Below are positions 8,784 to 17,906 of a stretch of DNA of 64,000 nt, piece after piece (positions within the stretch are counted from its first letter, which is position 1; each line of letters starts with the position of its first letter). Location of the stretch: NCBI RefSeq assembly GCF_026015885.1, contig NZ_JAPDUG010000001.1, positions 930,001 to 994,000 of the forward strand. The letters run 5' to 3'. Both the position numbers and the translations under genes were made by a program. The DNA is from Halocynthiibacter sp. SDUM655004 (GTDB lineage: Bacteria > Pseudomonadota > Alphaproteobacteria > Rhodobacterales > Rhodobacteraceae). The notes beneath the pieces are model-generated. The model saw only the letters and a program-made list of their open reading frames with translations, did not search any database and was not told where the DNA came from.

Positions 8784-9914
8784 ATGGCTGGGAACAACGG
8801 CGGCCCTTGGGGCGGCAGTGGTGGAAACGGCGGCGACAAAGATAATCGCCCCAGCGGAGGAGGAGGGCGCAAGCCCGGCCAGGACGGTCCACAAATCCCC
8901 GAAATCGACGATTTGCTCAAAAAGGGCCAAGACCAATTGCGCGTTCTTATGGGCGGCAAGGGCGGCGGTGGCCGTGGTACCGGTGGCGGCCAAGGTGGCT
9001 CCGGTGGACCGGGCCTCAACAAAACGACGGTTGTGATTGGTGGCCTTGTGGCTGTTGGTCTTTGGGCGTTGGCGTCTTTTTATTCGGTGAAGCCAGAAGA
9101 GAAATCGGTAGAGTTCATGTTTGGTAAATATCACCAAACTGGCGAACCGGGCCTTAACTTTGCGCCATGGCCGATTGTCAAAGCCGAGATCGTTCAGGTT
9201 ACACGTGAACAAATCGAGGATATCGGCGTTGGTGGCCGCGGCGGTGATGCCGGCCTAATGCTGACTGGTGATGAAAACATCGTAGACATCGACTTCCAAG
9301 TTGTTTGGAACGTTCGTGACCCCGCTGCTTTCCTCTTCAACCTGCGTGACCCACAGCTCACAATTCGGGCGGTATCCGAATCTGCGATGCGTGAGATTAT
9401 TGCGCAATCCTCGCTCGCTCCGATCCTCAACCGTGACCGTGGCGCGATTTCGCAGCGGCTCGAAGATCTGATTCAGTCGACGCTTGATAGCTATAATTCC
9501 GGCGTGAACATTGTTCGGGTAAACTTCGACAAAGCCGAGCCTCCGCAAGAGGTTATCGCGGCATTCCGTGATGTTCAGGCTGCCGAGCAAGACCGTGACC
9601 GTCTTCAGAAAGAAGCCGACGCATACTCCAACCGAGTACTTGCGGAAGCCCGTGGTGACTCTGCGCAGATTCTTGAAGAGGCCGAAGGCTATCGTGCCGA
9701 GGTTGTGAACCAAGCTGAAGGTGAAGCCAGCCGCTTCTCCGCTGTGCTTGAAGAATACCAAAAAGCGCCCGAAGTAACGCGTAAACGTCTGTTCCTTGAA
9801 ACGATGGAACGTATTTATGGCCGCGTAGACAAAGTCATCATCGAGAACGAAGTTGGTGATGGTGTCGTGCCGTATCTGCCACTGAACGAGCTTACAAAAG
9901 GGGCAACAAAGTAA
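8784..9914 (+). CDS. hflK: FtsH protease modulator HflK
   Basis: An SPFH/band 7 protein that, with HflC, forms a periplasmic-side cage around the FtsH protease and modulates membrane protein turnover. The N-terminal 78 residues are cytoplasmic, Gly-rich and disordered (GGKGGGGRGTGGGQGGSGG), followed by one transmembrane helix (81-99), the SPFH domain and a long charged coiled coil (EQDRDRLQKEADAYSNRVLAEARG). The 376-aa length is typical. The stop overlaps the hflC start (TAATG), so the two are translationally coupled. The two-gene unit ends at a strong terminator. Confidence 0.96.
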   Translation: MAGNNGGPWGGSGGNGGDKDNRPSGGGGRKPGQDGPQIPEIDDLLKKGQDQLRVLMGGKGGGGRGTGGGQGGSGGPGLNKTTVVIGGLVAVGLWALASFYSVKPEEKSVEFMFGKYHQTGEPGLNFAPWPIVKAEIVQVTREQIEDIGVGGRGGDAGLMLTGDENIVDIDFQVVWNVRDPAAFLFNLRDPQLTIRAVSESAMREIIAQSSLAPILNRDRGAISQRLEDLIQSTLDSYNSGVNIVRVNFDKAEPPQEVIAAFRDVQAAEQDRDRLQKEADAYSNRVLAEARGDSAQILEEAEGYRAEVVNQAEGEASRFSAVLEEYQKAPEVTRKRLFLETMERIYGRVDKVIIENEVGDGVVPYLPLNELTKGATK

Positions 9915-10807
9915 TGAAGAAGACAGTATATATTCTTCCCGTCCTTGTCGTCGCGATTGTGGTTGCGGCGTCCTCGATCTTTATTGTGGACGAGCGTGAA
10001 AAGGCGCTGGTGCTGCAATTTGGTATGGTGAAAGACGTTAAAGAAGAGCCGGGTCTCGCGTTCAAAATCCCGCTGATCCAAGAGGTCGTGCGCTATGATG
10101 ACCGTATTCTCAGCCGCGACGTTGGCGAGCTCGAAGTAACGCCACTTGATGATCGTCGCCTTGTTGTCGATGCCTTCGCGCGGTACCGGATTGCCGATGT
10201 AGAGCAATTCCGTCGTGCGGTTGGTACTGGTGGTATCGCGACTGCCGAAAGCCGTTTGGACAGCATCCTGCGGGCGCAAACCCGTGAGGTTCTAGGTTCG
10301 GTGTCCTCCAACGATATTCTGTCGTCGGATCGGGCCGCGCTTATGTTGCGGATCAAGAATGGTGCGATTGCCGAAGCAAAACCACTCGGTGTTGAGATCA
10401 TCGACGTGCGCTTGAAGCGGACGGACCTTCCATCGGCCAACCTTGCCTCCACCTTCGAGCGGATGCAGGCCGAGCGTGTACGGGAAGCAACAGACGAACG
10501 TGCCCGTGGTGAAGAAGCCGCGCAACGGGTTCGCGCCCTTGCAGATCGTTCCGTTGTGGAGCTTGTGTCTGATGCCAAGCGTCAGGCCGAGATCATCCGC
10601 GGTGAGGCTGATGCCCGCCGGAACTCGATCTTCGCTCAAGCCTTTGGTGCTGATCCTGAATTCTTTGAATTCTATCGCTCGCTCAATGCCTATGAGACGG
10701 CGTTCCAAGAAGGCAACTCGAAGCTTGTTCTGTCGCCTGACAGCGAGTTCTTCAACTACCTTCAGTCCGATCAAGGTGCGGAAGCGAAATCAAGAGAAAG
10801 CCAGTAA
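9914..10807 (+). CDS. hflC: FtsH protease modulator HflC
   Basis: Partner of HflK in the membrane-anchored HflKC complex. An N-terminal signal-anchor helix (about 4-20, VYILPVLVVAIVVAASSIF) is followed by the SPFH domain (DEREKALVLQFG) and a coiled coil with GEEAAQRVRALADRSVVELV. It is 297 residues long, normal for the family. The Gln/Glu-rich tail is short. It is the last gene of its operon; the transcript ends at the hairpin 21 bp past the stop codon. Confidence 0.96.
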   Translation: MKKTVYILPVLVVAIVVAASSIFIVDEREKALVLQFGMVKDVKEEPGLAFKIPLIQEVVRYDDRILSRDVGELEVTPLDDRRLVVDAFARYRIADVEQFRRAVGTGGIATAESRLDSILRAQTREVLGSVSSNDILSSDRAALMLRIKNGAIAEAKPLGVEIIDVRLKRTDLPSANLASTFERMQAERVREATDERARGEEAAQRVRALADRSVVELVSDAKRQAEIIRGEADARRNSIFAQAFGADPEFFEFYRSLNAYETAFQEGNSKLVLSPDSEFFNYLQSDQGAEAKSRESQ

Positions 10808-10827
10808 TCCGCTTTCAAACGTCATAG

Positions 10828-10860
10828 AAAAGGGCCCGTGCGTTTACGGGCCCTTTTTTT
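10828..10860 (+). terminator. Intrinsic terminator of the hflKC operon
   Basis: A perfect 12-bp stem (10828-10839 with 10846-10857) with the loop GCGTTT runs into seven T residues. The A-run on its 5' side lets it also stop transcription coming from the opposite strand. Confidence 0.92.
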
Positions 10861-10874
10861 GTTGTTCATAGAGG

Positions 10875-11186
10875 CTACATCGACATTAGCGGCGCTACGT
10901 CGATTGTTCCCATTTCAAGGAAGGGGCAACTCTTGGCAATCGCCGTTGCGGCATCCATGTCCGCCGCCTCGATTAGCGTATAGCCCATCATCCCTTTCAA
11001 AATCTTGCTTTCGCCTGATCCTTCGGTCGATATGTTTTGCGACGGGCCAAAGGGGTTGGCTGGCTCAAGAATTGCATCGCCGTTGTCTTTGATCCAGCTT
11101 TCGTAACGCTTGCGATGCGCGGCGCCTTCGTCGGGGGAGGGTTGCGGGGCATTTCCGGGAATGTAAGCAAGTATAAATCTGGGCAT
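10875..11186 (-). CDS. YCII-domain (DGPF-type) protein
   Basis: A 103-residue protein starting MPRFILAYIPGNAP and ending in a YCII-like fold (MGYTLIEAADMDAATAIAKSCPFLEMGTIDVAPLMSM). YCII-related proteins are small dimeric enzymes or accessory proteins with few proven activities; in the DGPF subgroup they often sit beside sigma factors or regulators. The start is the ATG at 11186, not the TTG one codon earlier: AAAGGAG is six bases upstream of the ATG. Its ATG overlaps the stop of the SRPBCC gene (TGATG), giving a tightly coupled three-gene operon with the ArsR regulator. Confidence 0.85.
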   Translation of the reverse strand: MPRFILAYIPGNAPQPSPDEGAAHRKRYESWIKDNGDAILEPANPFGPSQNISTEGSGESKILKGMMGYTLIEAADMDAATAIAKSCPFLEMGTIDVAPLMSM

Positions 11187-11635
11187 CAATTGCTCCTTTG
11201 GTGTGAATGAACGAGTGTTGCGAGCCGTTCGAGCGCCGAGTTCCAGCCCTTGTTACGCATGTCCTCGATATGCTCGGCTTCGAGGCCGGTCTGTGTCAGG
11301 CAGAGGCGCGTTTCCTCTGGTCCTTCGGAAAATAGCTCAAATTTAATCACGCTTTGTGGGCCTTTGCTGCCATCTTCGTGAAAGAAGGAAAGCGTGAGTT
11401 CAACTGATGTTGGTGGCTCTAGCCGAACAACATCGCCGCCCACTTTAGCACCATCGCCACTGGGGCCGACCATCCGCGCCCACCACGGGCCAAGGCTGGC
11501 AAAATCAAGGTTGTGCTCGGGGATCGTCGTGCCTTCGGGCCCCCACCATTGCAACAGGTTTTCACCTTCTGTGAGAAAGCGGAAAACCTCCACTCGGTTT
11601 GCCTTGAGGCGTCGTTCCATCTCCAGTGTGGCCAC
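11186..11635 (-). CDS. SRPBCC/AHSA1-like protein
   Basis: A 149-residue START/Bet v1-like protein of the AHA1 (activator of Hsp90 ATPase homologue) type. The family hallmarks are VFRFLTEGENLLQWWGPEG near the N terminus and ELFSEGPEETRLCLTQTG with a terminal helix NKGWNSALERLATLV. Such proteins bind hydrophobic ligands, and genes of this type often follow an arsR regulator. I place the start at the GTG whose G is the last base of the arsR stop codon (TAGTG); an in-frame ATG at 11716 would run through the arsR 3' end. The ligand is unknown. Confidence 0.85.
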   Translation of the reverse strand: MATLEMERRLKANRVEVFRFLTEGENLLQWWGPEGTTIPEHNLDFASLGPWWARMVGPSGDGAKVGGDVVRLEPPTSVELTLSFFHEDGSKGPQSVIKFELFSEGPEETRLCLTQTGLEAEHIEDMRNKGWNSALERLATLVHSHQRSN

Positions 11636-11958
11636 TATGTTTTCCCCGCTGTTTCGAGGGCGCGCTCTAGTCTGTCGAGGCTGCCCTGCCAGAATGTCCG
11701 ATAGCTCATGGCCCAATCGTTGATCGCCTTAATGGCCTCTGGCCGTACCGAATAGAGTCTGCGCTGTTTATCGATCCGCTGCGCCACGATACCGGCCTCA
11801 CGCAATACCTTGAGGTGCCGAGAAATAGCCGGAGCAGAGATTGCGCCCACGTCCTGAAGGGCGCCCGCTGGAGTTTCGCCCTCACGAAGAAGGCGCTCCA
11901 CAATCGCAAAACGTGTGGGATCACCCAAAGCGGCAAAGGACGTATTCAGAGCGGTCAT
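11635..11958 (-). CDS. ArsR family transcriptional regulator
   Basis: A 107-residue winged-helix repressor. It opens with [21 protein letters not shown]; the recognition helix is [18 protein letters not shown] (41-58), followed by the wing [10 protein letters not shown]. It lacks the CVC-type metal-binding cysteines of ArsR/SmtB sensors, so it belongs to the non-metal group that pairs with SRPBCC genes. It heads an operon with overlapping SRPBCC and YCII genes. A perfect palindrome 16 bp upstream of its ATG is a likely autoregulatory site. Confidence 0.92.
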   Translation of the reverse strand: MTALNTSFAALGDPTRFAIVERLLREGETPAGALQDVGAISAPAISRHLKVLREAGIVAQRIDKQRRLYSVRPEAIKAINDWAMSYRTFWQGSLDRLERALETAGKT

Positions 11959-11974
11959 ATAAATTTACCTTTCT

Positions 11975-11984
11975 GTTAATTAAC
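11975..11984. promoter_or_regulatory. GTTAATTAAC palindrome upstream of arsR
   Basis: A perfect 10-bp dyad between the arsR start codon and the AT-rich upstream region. ArsR repressors bind short dyads overlapping their own promoters, so this is the best operator candidate. No other element in the 239-bp gap before degP stands out except the degP promoter. Confidence 0.4.
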
Positions 11985-12079
11985 ATACCGTGAAATTAAT
12001 AACAGTCAAGCAACGCTTGAATTCTGCGCGGGCAGGGCGCATCTTCTGGGCATCTGTTACAGAGTTTCACAGCCCTGTG

Positions 12080-12108
12080 TTGTCACGCGATTTAAGTTAG
12101 CTTGATAT
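12080..12108 (+). promoter_or_regulatory. Sigma-70-like promoter of degP
   Basis: TTGTCA (12080-12085), a 17-bp spacer, then TGATAT (12103-12108). It would give a leader of about 80 nucleotides before the degP GTG start. Confidence 0.5.
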
Positions 12109-12197
12109 TCCTGTGAGGGACTAAATATTACATGTGTGACTAGCCCATTCAGGGCGTAACGGACTCTGGATGTGACGACATAACAAAGGAGCACGAA

Positions 12198-13676
12198 GTG
12201 AAATCTTTGGCATTAACACAACAGTCAGAACATGGCAGATCGACAGGGGCGAAGCGCGCATTTGTCTTTGCAACGCTCGCGATAATCCTGCTGTTACTGC
12301 AATCGGTTATGGCGGCTGCGAGAGGCGCGCCGGAGAGCTTTGCCGATCTGGCAGATAGAGTAAGCCCAGCAGTGGTTAACATTACGACCACAACAACCGT
12401 AGCCCAGCCGGCGATGCCGGGACCAATTGTACCGGAAGGTTCTCCGTTTGAAGACTTCTTCCGCGATTTTCTGGATCGGCGCGGTGGCCCGAACAATCAA
12501 CCACAGCGCAGTCAGGCGCTCGGTTCTGGTTTTGTGATTTCCGAAGATGGTTTCATCGTGACCAACAATCACGTGATTGATGGTGCCGATGAGATCATGG
12601 TCGAATTTTTCTCGGGGGACGAGCTTCCCGCCAAGTTGATCGGACGTGACGCAAACACCGACATCGCGGTTCTCAAGGTCGAGAGCGAAGGACCGTTACC
12701 GTTCGTAACATTCGGCGATAGCGATGTTGCGCGTGTTGGTGATTGGGTGCTTGCGGTGGGTAACCCGCTCGGGCAGGGGTTCTCGGTTTCTGCGGGGATT
12801 ATTTCCGCGCGCAACCGTGCGCTATCCGGAACCTATGACGACTACATCCAGACCGACGCTGCGATCAACCGAGGCAACTCTGGTGGTCCGCTGTTCAATA
12901 TGGACGGCGAAGTTATCGGTGTGAATACCGCGATCCTGTCGCCCAACGGTGGCTCGATCGGTATCGGCTTTTCCATGTCCTCCGCAGTTGTGACCAAGGT
13001 TGTCGATCAGCTTAAGGAATTCGGCGAAACCCGCCGTGGTTGGCTCGGCGTGCGTATTCAGGATGTTGACGAAGGCGTTGCCGAAGCGCTCGGACTTGAG
13101 AAAGCCGCAGGCGCTCTTGTGACCGACGTTCCCGAAGGTCCGGCGCGCGAAGCAGGTATTCAAGCCGAAGATGTGATTGTTTCATTCGATGGCGTCGAAG
13201 TAACGGACACGCGTTCGCTTGTCCGTCAGGTCGGCGCAACGGATGTTGGCAAAACTGTTCGCGTTGTAGTTGTGCGCGATGGCGAGGAAACCACGCTCAA
13301 GATCAAGCTTGGTCGCCGTGAGACTGCCGATGGTTCTGGCGATGTGCCAGATACCAGTGGCGAAAGCGCGGCTCCGGAAGTCGAAAGCATGCTGGGCATG
13401 ACCGTTTCGACCCTCACTCCGGCAATCCGCGACGAACTCGGCCTTTCTGACAGCAGCACCGGACTGGTTATTCAAGAGATCGACCAGACAAGCGAAGCCT
13501 TTGAAAAAGGTCTACGTGTTGGTGATGTGATCGAAGAGGCTGGACAGCAAGCGGTTGAGACCGTGGCCGAGCTTGAGGCCCAGATCGCCAGCGCCAAGGA
13601 TGCAGGGCGCAAGTCACTGTTGCTTCTGGTGCGCCGTGGCGGTGAGCCGCGCTATACGGCACTGACGCTTCAGTAA
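12198..13676 (+). CDS. degP: Periplasmic serine protease/chaperone, DegP/HtrA (Do) family
   Basis: Degrades or refolds damaged envelope proteins. Of 492 residues, about 20-42 form an N-terminal signal or anchor helix, followed by a chymotrypsin-like protease domain and two PDZ domains. The catalytic triad is visible as H125 (TNNHVIDG), D155 (NTDIAVLK) and S228 (RGNSGGPL). PDZ1 begins at RRGWLGVRIQ; PDZ2 is shorter and begins near ESMLGMTVSTL. The start is a GTG with AAGGAG seven bases upstream. In relatives degP lies close behind hflKC; here an opposite-strand arsR operon separates them. A small terminator follows. Confidence 0.95.
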   Translation: MKSLALTQQSEHGRSTGAKRAFVFATLAIILLLLQSVMAAARGAPESFADLADRVSPAVVNITTTTTVAQPAMPGPIVPEGSPFEDFFRDFLDRRGGPNNQPQRSQALGSGFVISEDGFIVTNNHVIDGADEIMVEFFSGDELPAKLIGRDANTDIAVLKVESEGPLPFVTFGDSDVARVGDWVLAVGNPLGQGFSVSAGIISARNRALSGTYDDYIQTDAAINRGNSGGPLFNMDGEVIGVNTAILSPNGGSIGIGFSMSSAVVTKVVDQLKEFGETRRGWLGVRIQDVDEGVAEALGLEKAAGALVTDVPEGPAREAGIQAEDVIVSFDGVEVTDTRSLVRQVGATDVGKTVRVVVVRDGEETTLKIKLGRRETADGSGDVPDTSGESAAPEVESMLGMTVSTLTPAIRDELGLSDSSTGLVIQEIDQTSEAFEKGLRVGDVIEEAGQQAVETVAELEAQIASAKDAGRKSLLLLVRRGGEPRYTALTLQ

Positions 13677-13701
13677 AGCGAGAGACATTGTGAAAACATC
13701 T

Positions 13702-13729
13702 AGGGCGTCCCATCGCGGGGCGCCCTTTT
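13702..13729 (+). terminator. Intrinsic terminator after degP
   Basis: A 10-bp stem with one G-T pair (13702-13711 with 13717-13726), a five-base loop and a TTTT end, 26 bp beyond the degP stop. Confidence 0.8.
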
Positions 13730-13819
13730 GCTACCGCAACGCAACGTTTTGACACGTGTTTGTGAGCCTTTTGCAAAAGAGGGTGGAACTGCCTGCCGCG
13801 CTTATATATTGAGCGATGA

Positions 13820-14163
<344 letters not shown>

Positions 14164-14164
<1 letters not shown>

Positions 14165-14874
14165 TGCGCCGCGCGGCATTGGGATTTCTGGTGGGGGTGG
14201 CTTTGGCTGCGCCTGCTTGGGCAGAGATCACTGCCGCGCAGTTTGTTGACCCCACGGGCCGATATGGGCACGGGGTTCTGGGTGATGCCATTGAGTATGG
14301 CGCGCTTGAATACACGGTGCAGGAAGGCGGCAAAACGCGTCGCCTGCGCATTACGCTTCCACAAGATCATGTGTTCGAAGATATCGCCCCGCGTCTGGCG
14401 GACGTGGATGGTGACGGGTTGCCTGAAATCATCGTTGTTGAAACCGATATGCGCCAAGGGGCTGCCCTCGCCATCTATGGCGTAAACGGCAAGATCACAG
14501 AGACGCCGCATATTGGCCAATCCAATCGATGGCTCGCGCCCGTGGGCGTTGCAGATTTGGATGGGGACGGAGCGGTTGAACTCTCTTATGTGGATCGTCC
14601 GCATCTCGCGCGGGTTCTCACGGTTTGGCGGTTTCAAGATGGCGCACTTGAGAAAGTCGCAACTCAAACGGGCCACACAAACCACAGCATCGGCCAAGAT
14701 TACATCACGGGCGGGGTGAGAACATGTGGCGGTGTCGTCGAGATGATTACGCTGTCGCCTGATTGGTCGCGCATTTATGCCACGCGCCTTATTGACGATG
14801 CTCTAGAGCGGCGCGACATCGGCCCAAATGAAAAGGGCGCATCCGTTGAACGCGCCCTTGATTGTAATTTCTAA
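14164..14874 (+). CDS. Secreted FG-GAP/VCBS-repeat protein
   Basis: A 236-residue protein with a clear Sec signal peptide (1-20, ending APAWA) and two Ca-binding-type beta-propeller blades: ADVDGDGLPEIIVV (79-92) and ADLDGDGAVELSYV (130-143). Blades of this type bind calcium through the DxDGDG loop. The protein is probably periplasmic; its function is unknown. I start it at the ATG overlapping the ferredoxin stop; a TTG one codon earlier is possible but less likely. The last codons contain the hairpin that ends the convergent purD transcript. Confidence 0.82.
14831..14859 (-). terminator. purD terminator inside the neighbouring coding region
   Basis: An 8-bp stem (14833-14840 with 14852-14859) around an 11-base loop is followed by TTTT when read on the minus strand. 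It lies 25 bp past the purD stop, within the last codons of the convergent FG-GAP gene. Confidence 0.65.
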
Positions 14875-14883
14875 TTCCTCTGC

Positions 14884-16146
14884 TCAGAGTGCCCGCCAGC
14901 CAATATCGCGGCGGCAGAACCCTTCGGGCCAGTCAATCTGATCGACCATCTCATAGGCCCGCTTCTGCGCATCTTTGAGCGAATTGCCCCGTGCCGTTAC
15001 GTTCAAAACACGACCGCCGTTGGCAAGGATTTTCCCATCGCTTTCTTTGGTGCCCGCGTGGAACACCATGTTGAAGCTATCTTCAGGAAGTGCGTCCAGC
15101 CCTTTGATCTCTGAGCCTTTTTCATAGGCGCCCGGATACCCGTCGGCGGCAAGAACAACCGTCATCGCGTGGTCATTGGCCCAATTTGCCTGTGCTTTGT
15201 CGAGCTCGCCTTTGGCGCAAGCCAGCAACAGGTCAAGCGCCTGTGCACCAAGACGCATCATCAAAACCTGACACTCCGGATCGCCGAACCGTGCGTTGTA
15301 TTCCACAAGGCGGGGCTGGCCATTTTCGATCATGAAACCCGCATAGAGGACACCCTGATAGGGCATCCCACGCTTGGCCATTTCGGCCACTGTGGGTTTG
15401 ATGATCTCGTCCATTGCTTTTTGCGTCACGGCATCGGTCATCACTGGGGCGGGAGAGTAGGCGCCCATGCCGCCGGTGTTGGGGCCGGTATCACCTTCGC
15501 CAACGCGTTTGTGGTCTTGGGCCGTACCAACGGGAAGAACGTTCTCGCCATCGCAGAGCACGAACCAGCTTGCTTCCTCGCCGGTCATGAATTCCTCGAT
15601 TACGACTTCCGCACCCGCTGCGCCAAACTCGCCAGAGAACATATCGTCAATCGCAGCAAGGGCGTCGGCTTCGGTCATGGCAACGATAACGCCCTTACCT
15701 GCGGCAAGCCCGTCTGCCTTAACAACAATCGGTGCGCCTTGCTCTTCGATATAGGCTTTGGCGGCGTCGGCTTCGGTGAAATGCGCATAGGCCGCTGTTG
15801 GCGCGCCGGAGGCATCGCAGATTTCCTTTGTAAAGCTTTTGGAGGCCTCAAGCTGCGCGGCTTTGGCCGAAGGGCCGAAACAGAGAATTCCCGCGCCGCG
15901 TAGGTCATCTGCAACACCTGCCGCAAGGGGCGCTTCGGGGCCGATGACCACGAAATCCACTGCGTTTGCTTCGGCGAATGTGACAACGGCCGGTCCATCG
16001 CACGGATCAAGATCGGCGCATTCCGCCAGCATCGCAATGCCCGCATTTCCGGGCGCGACAATAAGGCGATCACATTTCGGGTTTTGTTTGATGGCCCACG
16101 CCAGCGCATGTTCGCGCCCGCCGCTGCCTAGAATAAGGATGTTCAT
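14884..16146 (-). CDS. purD: Phosphoribosylamine-glycine ligase (GAR synthetase)
   Basis: Second step of purine synthesis: joins phosphoribosylamine and glycine with ATP. It is an ATP-grasp enzyme of 420 residues. The N-terminal Rossmann part is MNILILGSGGREHALAW; the ATP-grasp core includes VVKADGLAAGKGV and EYNARFGDPECQ. The start is the ATG at 16146, preceded by GGGGGA; upstream in-frame codons reach into the xseA promoter and have no family similarity. The gene is divergent from xseA, an arrangement common in this order. Confidence 0.96.
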   Translation of the reverse strand: MNILILGSGGREHALAWAIKQNPKCDRLIVAPGNAGIAMLAECADLDPCDGPAVVTFAEANAVDFVVIGPEAPLAAGVADDLRGAGILCFGPSAKAAQLEASKSFTKEICDASGAPTAAYAHFTEADAAKAYIEEQGAPIVVKADGLAAGKGVIVAMTEADALAAIDDMFSGEFGAAGAEVVIEEFMTGEEASWFVLCDGENVLPVGTAQDHKRVGEGDTGPNTGGMGAYSPAPVMTDAVTQKAMDEIIKPTVAEMAKRGMPYQGVLYAGFMIENGQPRLVEYNARFGDPECQVLMMRLGAQALDLLLACAKGELDKAQANWANDHAMTVVLAADGYPGAYEKGSEIKGLDALPEDSFNMVFHAGTKESDGKILANGGRVLNVTARGNSLKDAQKRAYEMVDQIDWPEGFCRRDIGWRAL

Positions 16147-16228
16147 TGCGTCCCCCGCTTGGCCTTTGTTGTTGGGCGTTCTAAGGTGCTTCCAACCAAG
16201 AAACAAGCGAGCAAACAGGCGAGCAAAG

Positions 16229-17815
16229 ATGTCAGACCTAATCGACGATCCAGAACCCGGCCAGAACGCACCGGAATTTACCGTTACCGAGGTTTCCGGC
16301 GCGGTGAAACGTACCATCGAAGGTGCGTTTTCGCGGGTGCGGGTGCGCGGCGAGGTTGGTCGTGTGAGTCGCCCTCGATCTGGGCATATCTATCTTGATC
16401 TCAAGGATGACCGCGCGGTTCTTGCCGGTGTCATATGGAAGGGCGTTTCCGCGCGGCTCGCAACCCAGCCCGAAGAGGGGATGGAGGTTGTTGCCACGGG
16501 TAAGCTCACCACCTTTGGCGGGCAGAGCAAATATCAGATGGTGATCGAAGATATAGCGCCAGCAGGTATGGGCGCTTTGATGGCGATGCTTGAAAAGCGC
16601 AAGAAAATGCTCGAAGCCGAAGGGCTCTTCGCGCCGGAACGCAAGCGGGAGTTGCCGTATTTGCCTGAAGTGATCGGCGTTGTGACCTCGCCGAGCGGGG
16701 CGGTGATCCGTGATATTCTCCACCGGCTGCGGGATCGATTCCCGCGCAAAGTCCTGATTTGGCCCGTTGCCGTACAAGGCGCGAAATGTGCACCCGAGGT
16801 GGCCGCCGCGATCAACGGTTTTAACGCCATGACACCCGGCGGCTCTATGCCTCGGCCGGATTTGTTGATCGTGGCACGGGGCGGCGGCTCCATCGAAGAT
16901 CTCTGGGGCTTTAACGAAGAGGTTGTGGCGCGTGCCGCTGCTGCAAGCGAAATCCCCCTTATTTCGGCTGTGGGGCATGAAACTGATACGACGCTTATAG
17001 ATTTCGCCGCCGACCGCCGCGCGCCAACGCCAACGGCGGCAGCGGAGATGGCCGTTCCGGTGCGGATGGATCTGATGTCGCATCTGGATACGCTTGGCGG
17101 GCGATTGCTGCGCGGCGTGTCACAGGGCACAACACTGCGGCGCCAGCGGCTTGCGGATGTATCCCGCGCTTTGCCACGGCCAGAAACGCTGCTTGATAGC
17201 GCCAAACAGCGGCTCGACATCGCAAGCCTGCAACTTGGTCCAAACCTCCAGAAAATGGTGCAGGGTAAACGGCTTGAGTTGCAAAGCACGGCATCGCCCC
17301 TACACCCGCGCATTCTGCGCAGCCGCATTGCCCACCTCGAAGAACGCAGCAACGAGCTGGCAAAGCGGCTTGGACCAAGCCTTGTGCGCAATACTGCAAC
17401 GGGACGGGATCGTTTGAACCGCGCAGAGCAGCGGTTGCAGCCTGATGTCATTCGCCGTGATATTAAACGCTCGCGCGAGAAATTGGATGGCCTTAATCGG
17501 CGGTTTGCCGCGCTCGCGTCATCACAAGTCGCTGCGCATAAGGAACGTCTGAACAGCCTTGAACGGATGCGTCAAACGCTTGGCTATACCGAAACGCTCA
17601 AGCGCGGCTATGCCGTCGTGCGCGATGACGCGGGTGGGTTGGTGACAACAGCAGATGCCGCAAACGCTGCCGCTGGCCTCGAAATTCAGTTTCAGGACGG
17701 GCGCGTGCAAACTGGCAAAGGAACGGCGACAAGCGGTTCAACACCACAAAAGAAGCCGCAAAAGAAACCAGCGAAAAAGACGCCGCCGCCAGAGGATCAG
17801 GGTAGTTTGTTCTAG
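16229..17815 (+). CDS. xseA: Exodeoxyribonuclease VII large subunit
   Basis: Catalytic subunit of the exonuclease that degrades single-stranded DNA from both ends; the small subunit XseB is not in the window. Of 528 residues, the first 120 or so form an OB-fold (EVSGAVKRTIEGAFSRVRVRGEV). The central domain holds the family core: VIGVVTSPSGAVIRDI, VARGGGSIEDLWGFNEE and AVGHETDTTLIDFAADRRAPTPTAAAE. A long coiled-coil region follows, with a Lys/Pro-rich tail (KKPQKKPAKKTPPP). The start at 16229 gives the canonical N terminus. The gene shares an 82-bp divergent promoter region with purD. Confidence 0.95.
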   Translation: MSDLIDDPEPGQNAPEFTVTEVSGAVKRTIEGAFSRVRVRGEVGRVSRPRSGHIYLDLKDDRAVLAGVIWKGVSARLATQPEEGMEVVATGKLTTFGGQSKYQMVIEDIAPAGMGALMAMLEKRKKMLEAEGLFAPERKRELPYLPEVIGVVTSPSGAVIRDILHRLRDRFPRKVLIWPVAVQGAKCAPEVAAAINGFNAMTPGGSMPRPDLLIVARGGGSIEDLWGFNEEVVARAAAASEIPLISAVGHETDTTLIDFAADRRAPTPTAAAEMAVPVRMDLMSHLDTLGGRLLRGVSQGTTLRRQRLADVSRALPRPETLLDSAKQRLDIASLQLGPNLQKMVQGKRLELQSTASPLHPRILRSRIAHLEERSNELAKRLGPSLVRNTATGRDRLNRAEQRLQPDVIRRDIKRSREKLDGLNRRFAALASSQVAAHKERLNSLERMRQTLGYTETLKRGYAVVRDDAGGLVTTADAANAAAGLEIQFQDGRVQTGKGTATSGSTPQKKPQKKPAKKTPPPEDQGSLF

Positions 17816-17906
17816 GGCGCATTTTTTGTGGATCGCCATCAGAAAAAACGCTTCTGCGAAATGATTTGTCGCATTTGGAGTGGTGTCAGGCGATGCGCGC
17901 TCTAAA

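Noticed and set aside
15839-16228. N-terminal extension of xseA
   Set aside because: The added codons lie antisense to purD; homologues start at MSDL-type N termini near 16229.
16147-16317. N-terminal extension of purD
   Set aside because: The extra residues cross into the xseA 5' end and match nothing in the family, while the ATG at 16146 has a GGGGGA ribosome site.
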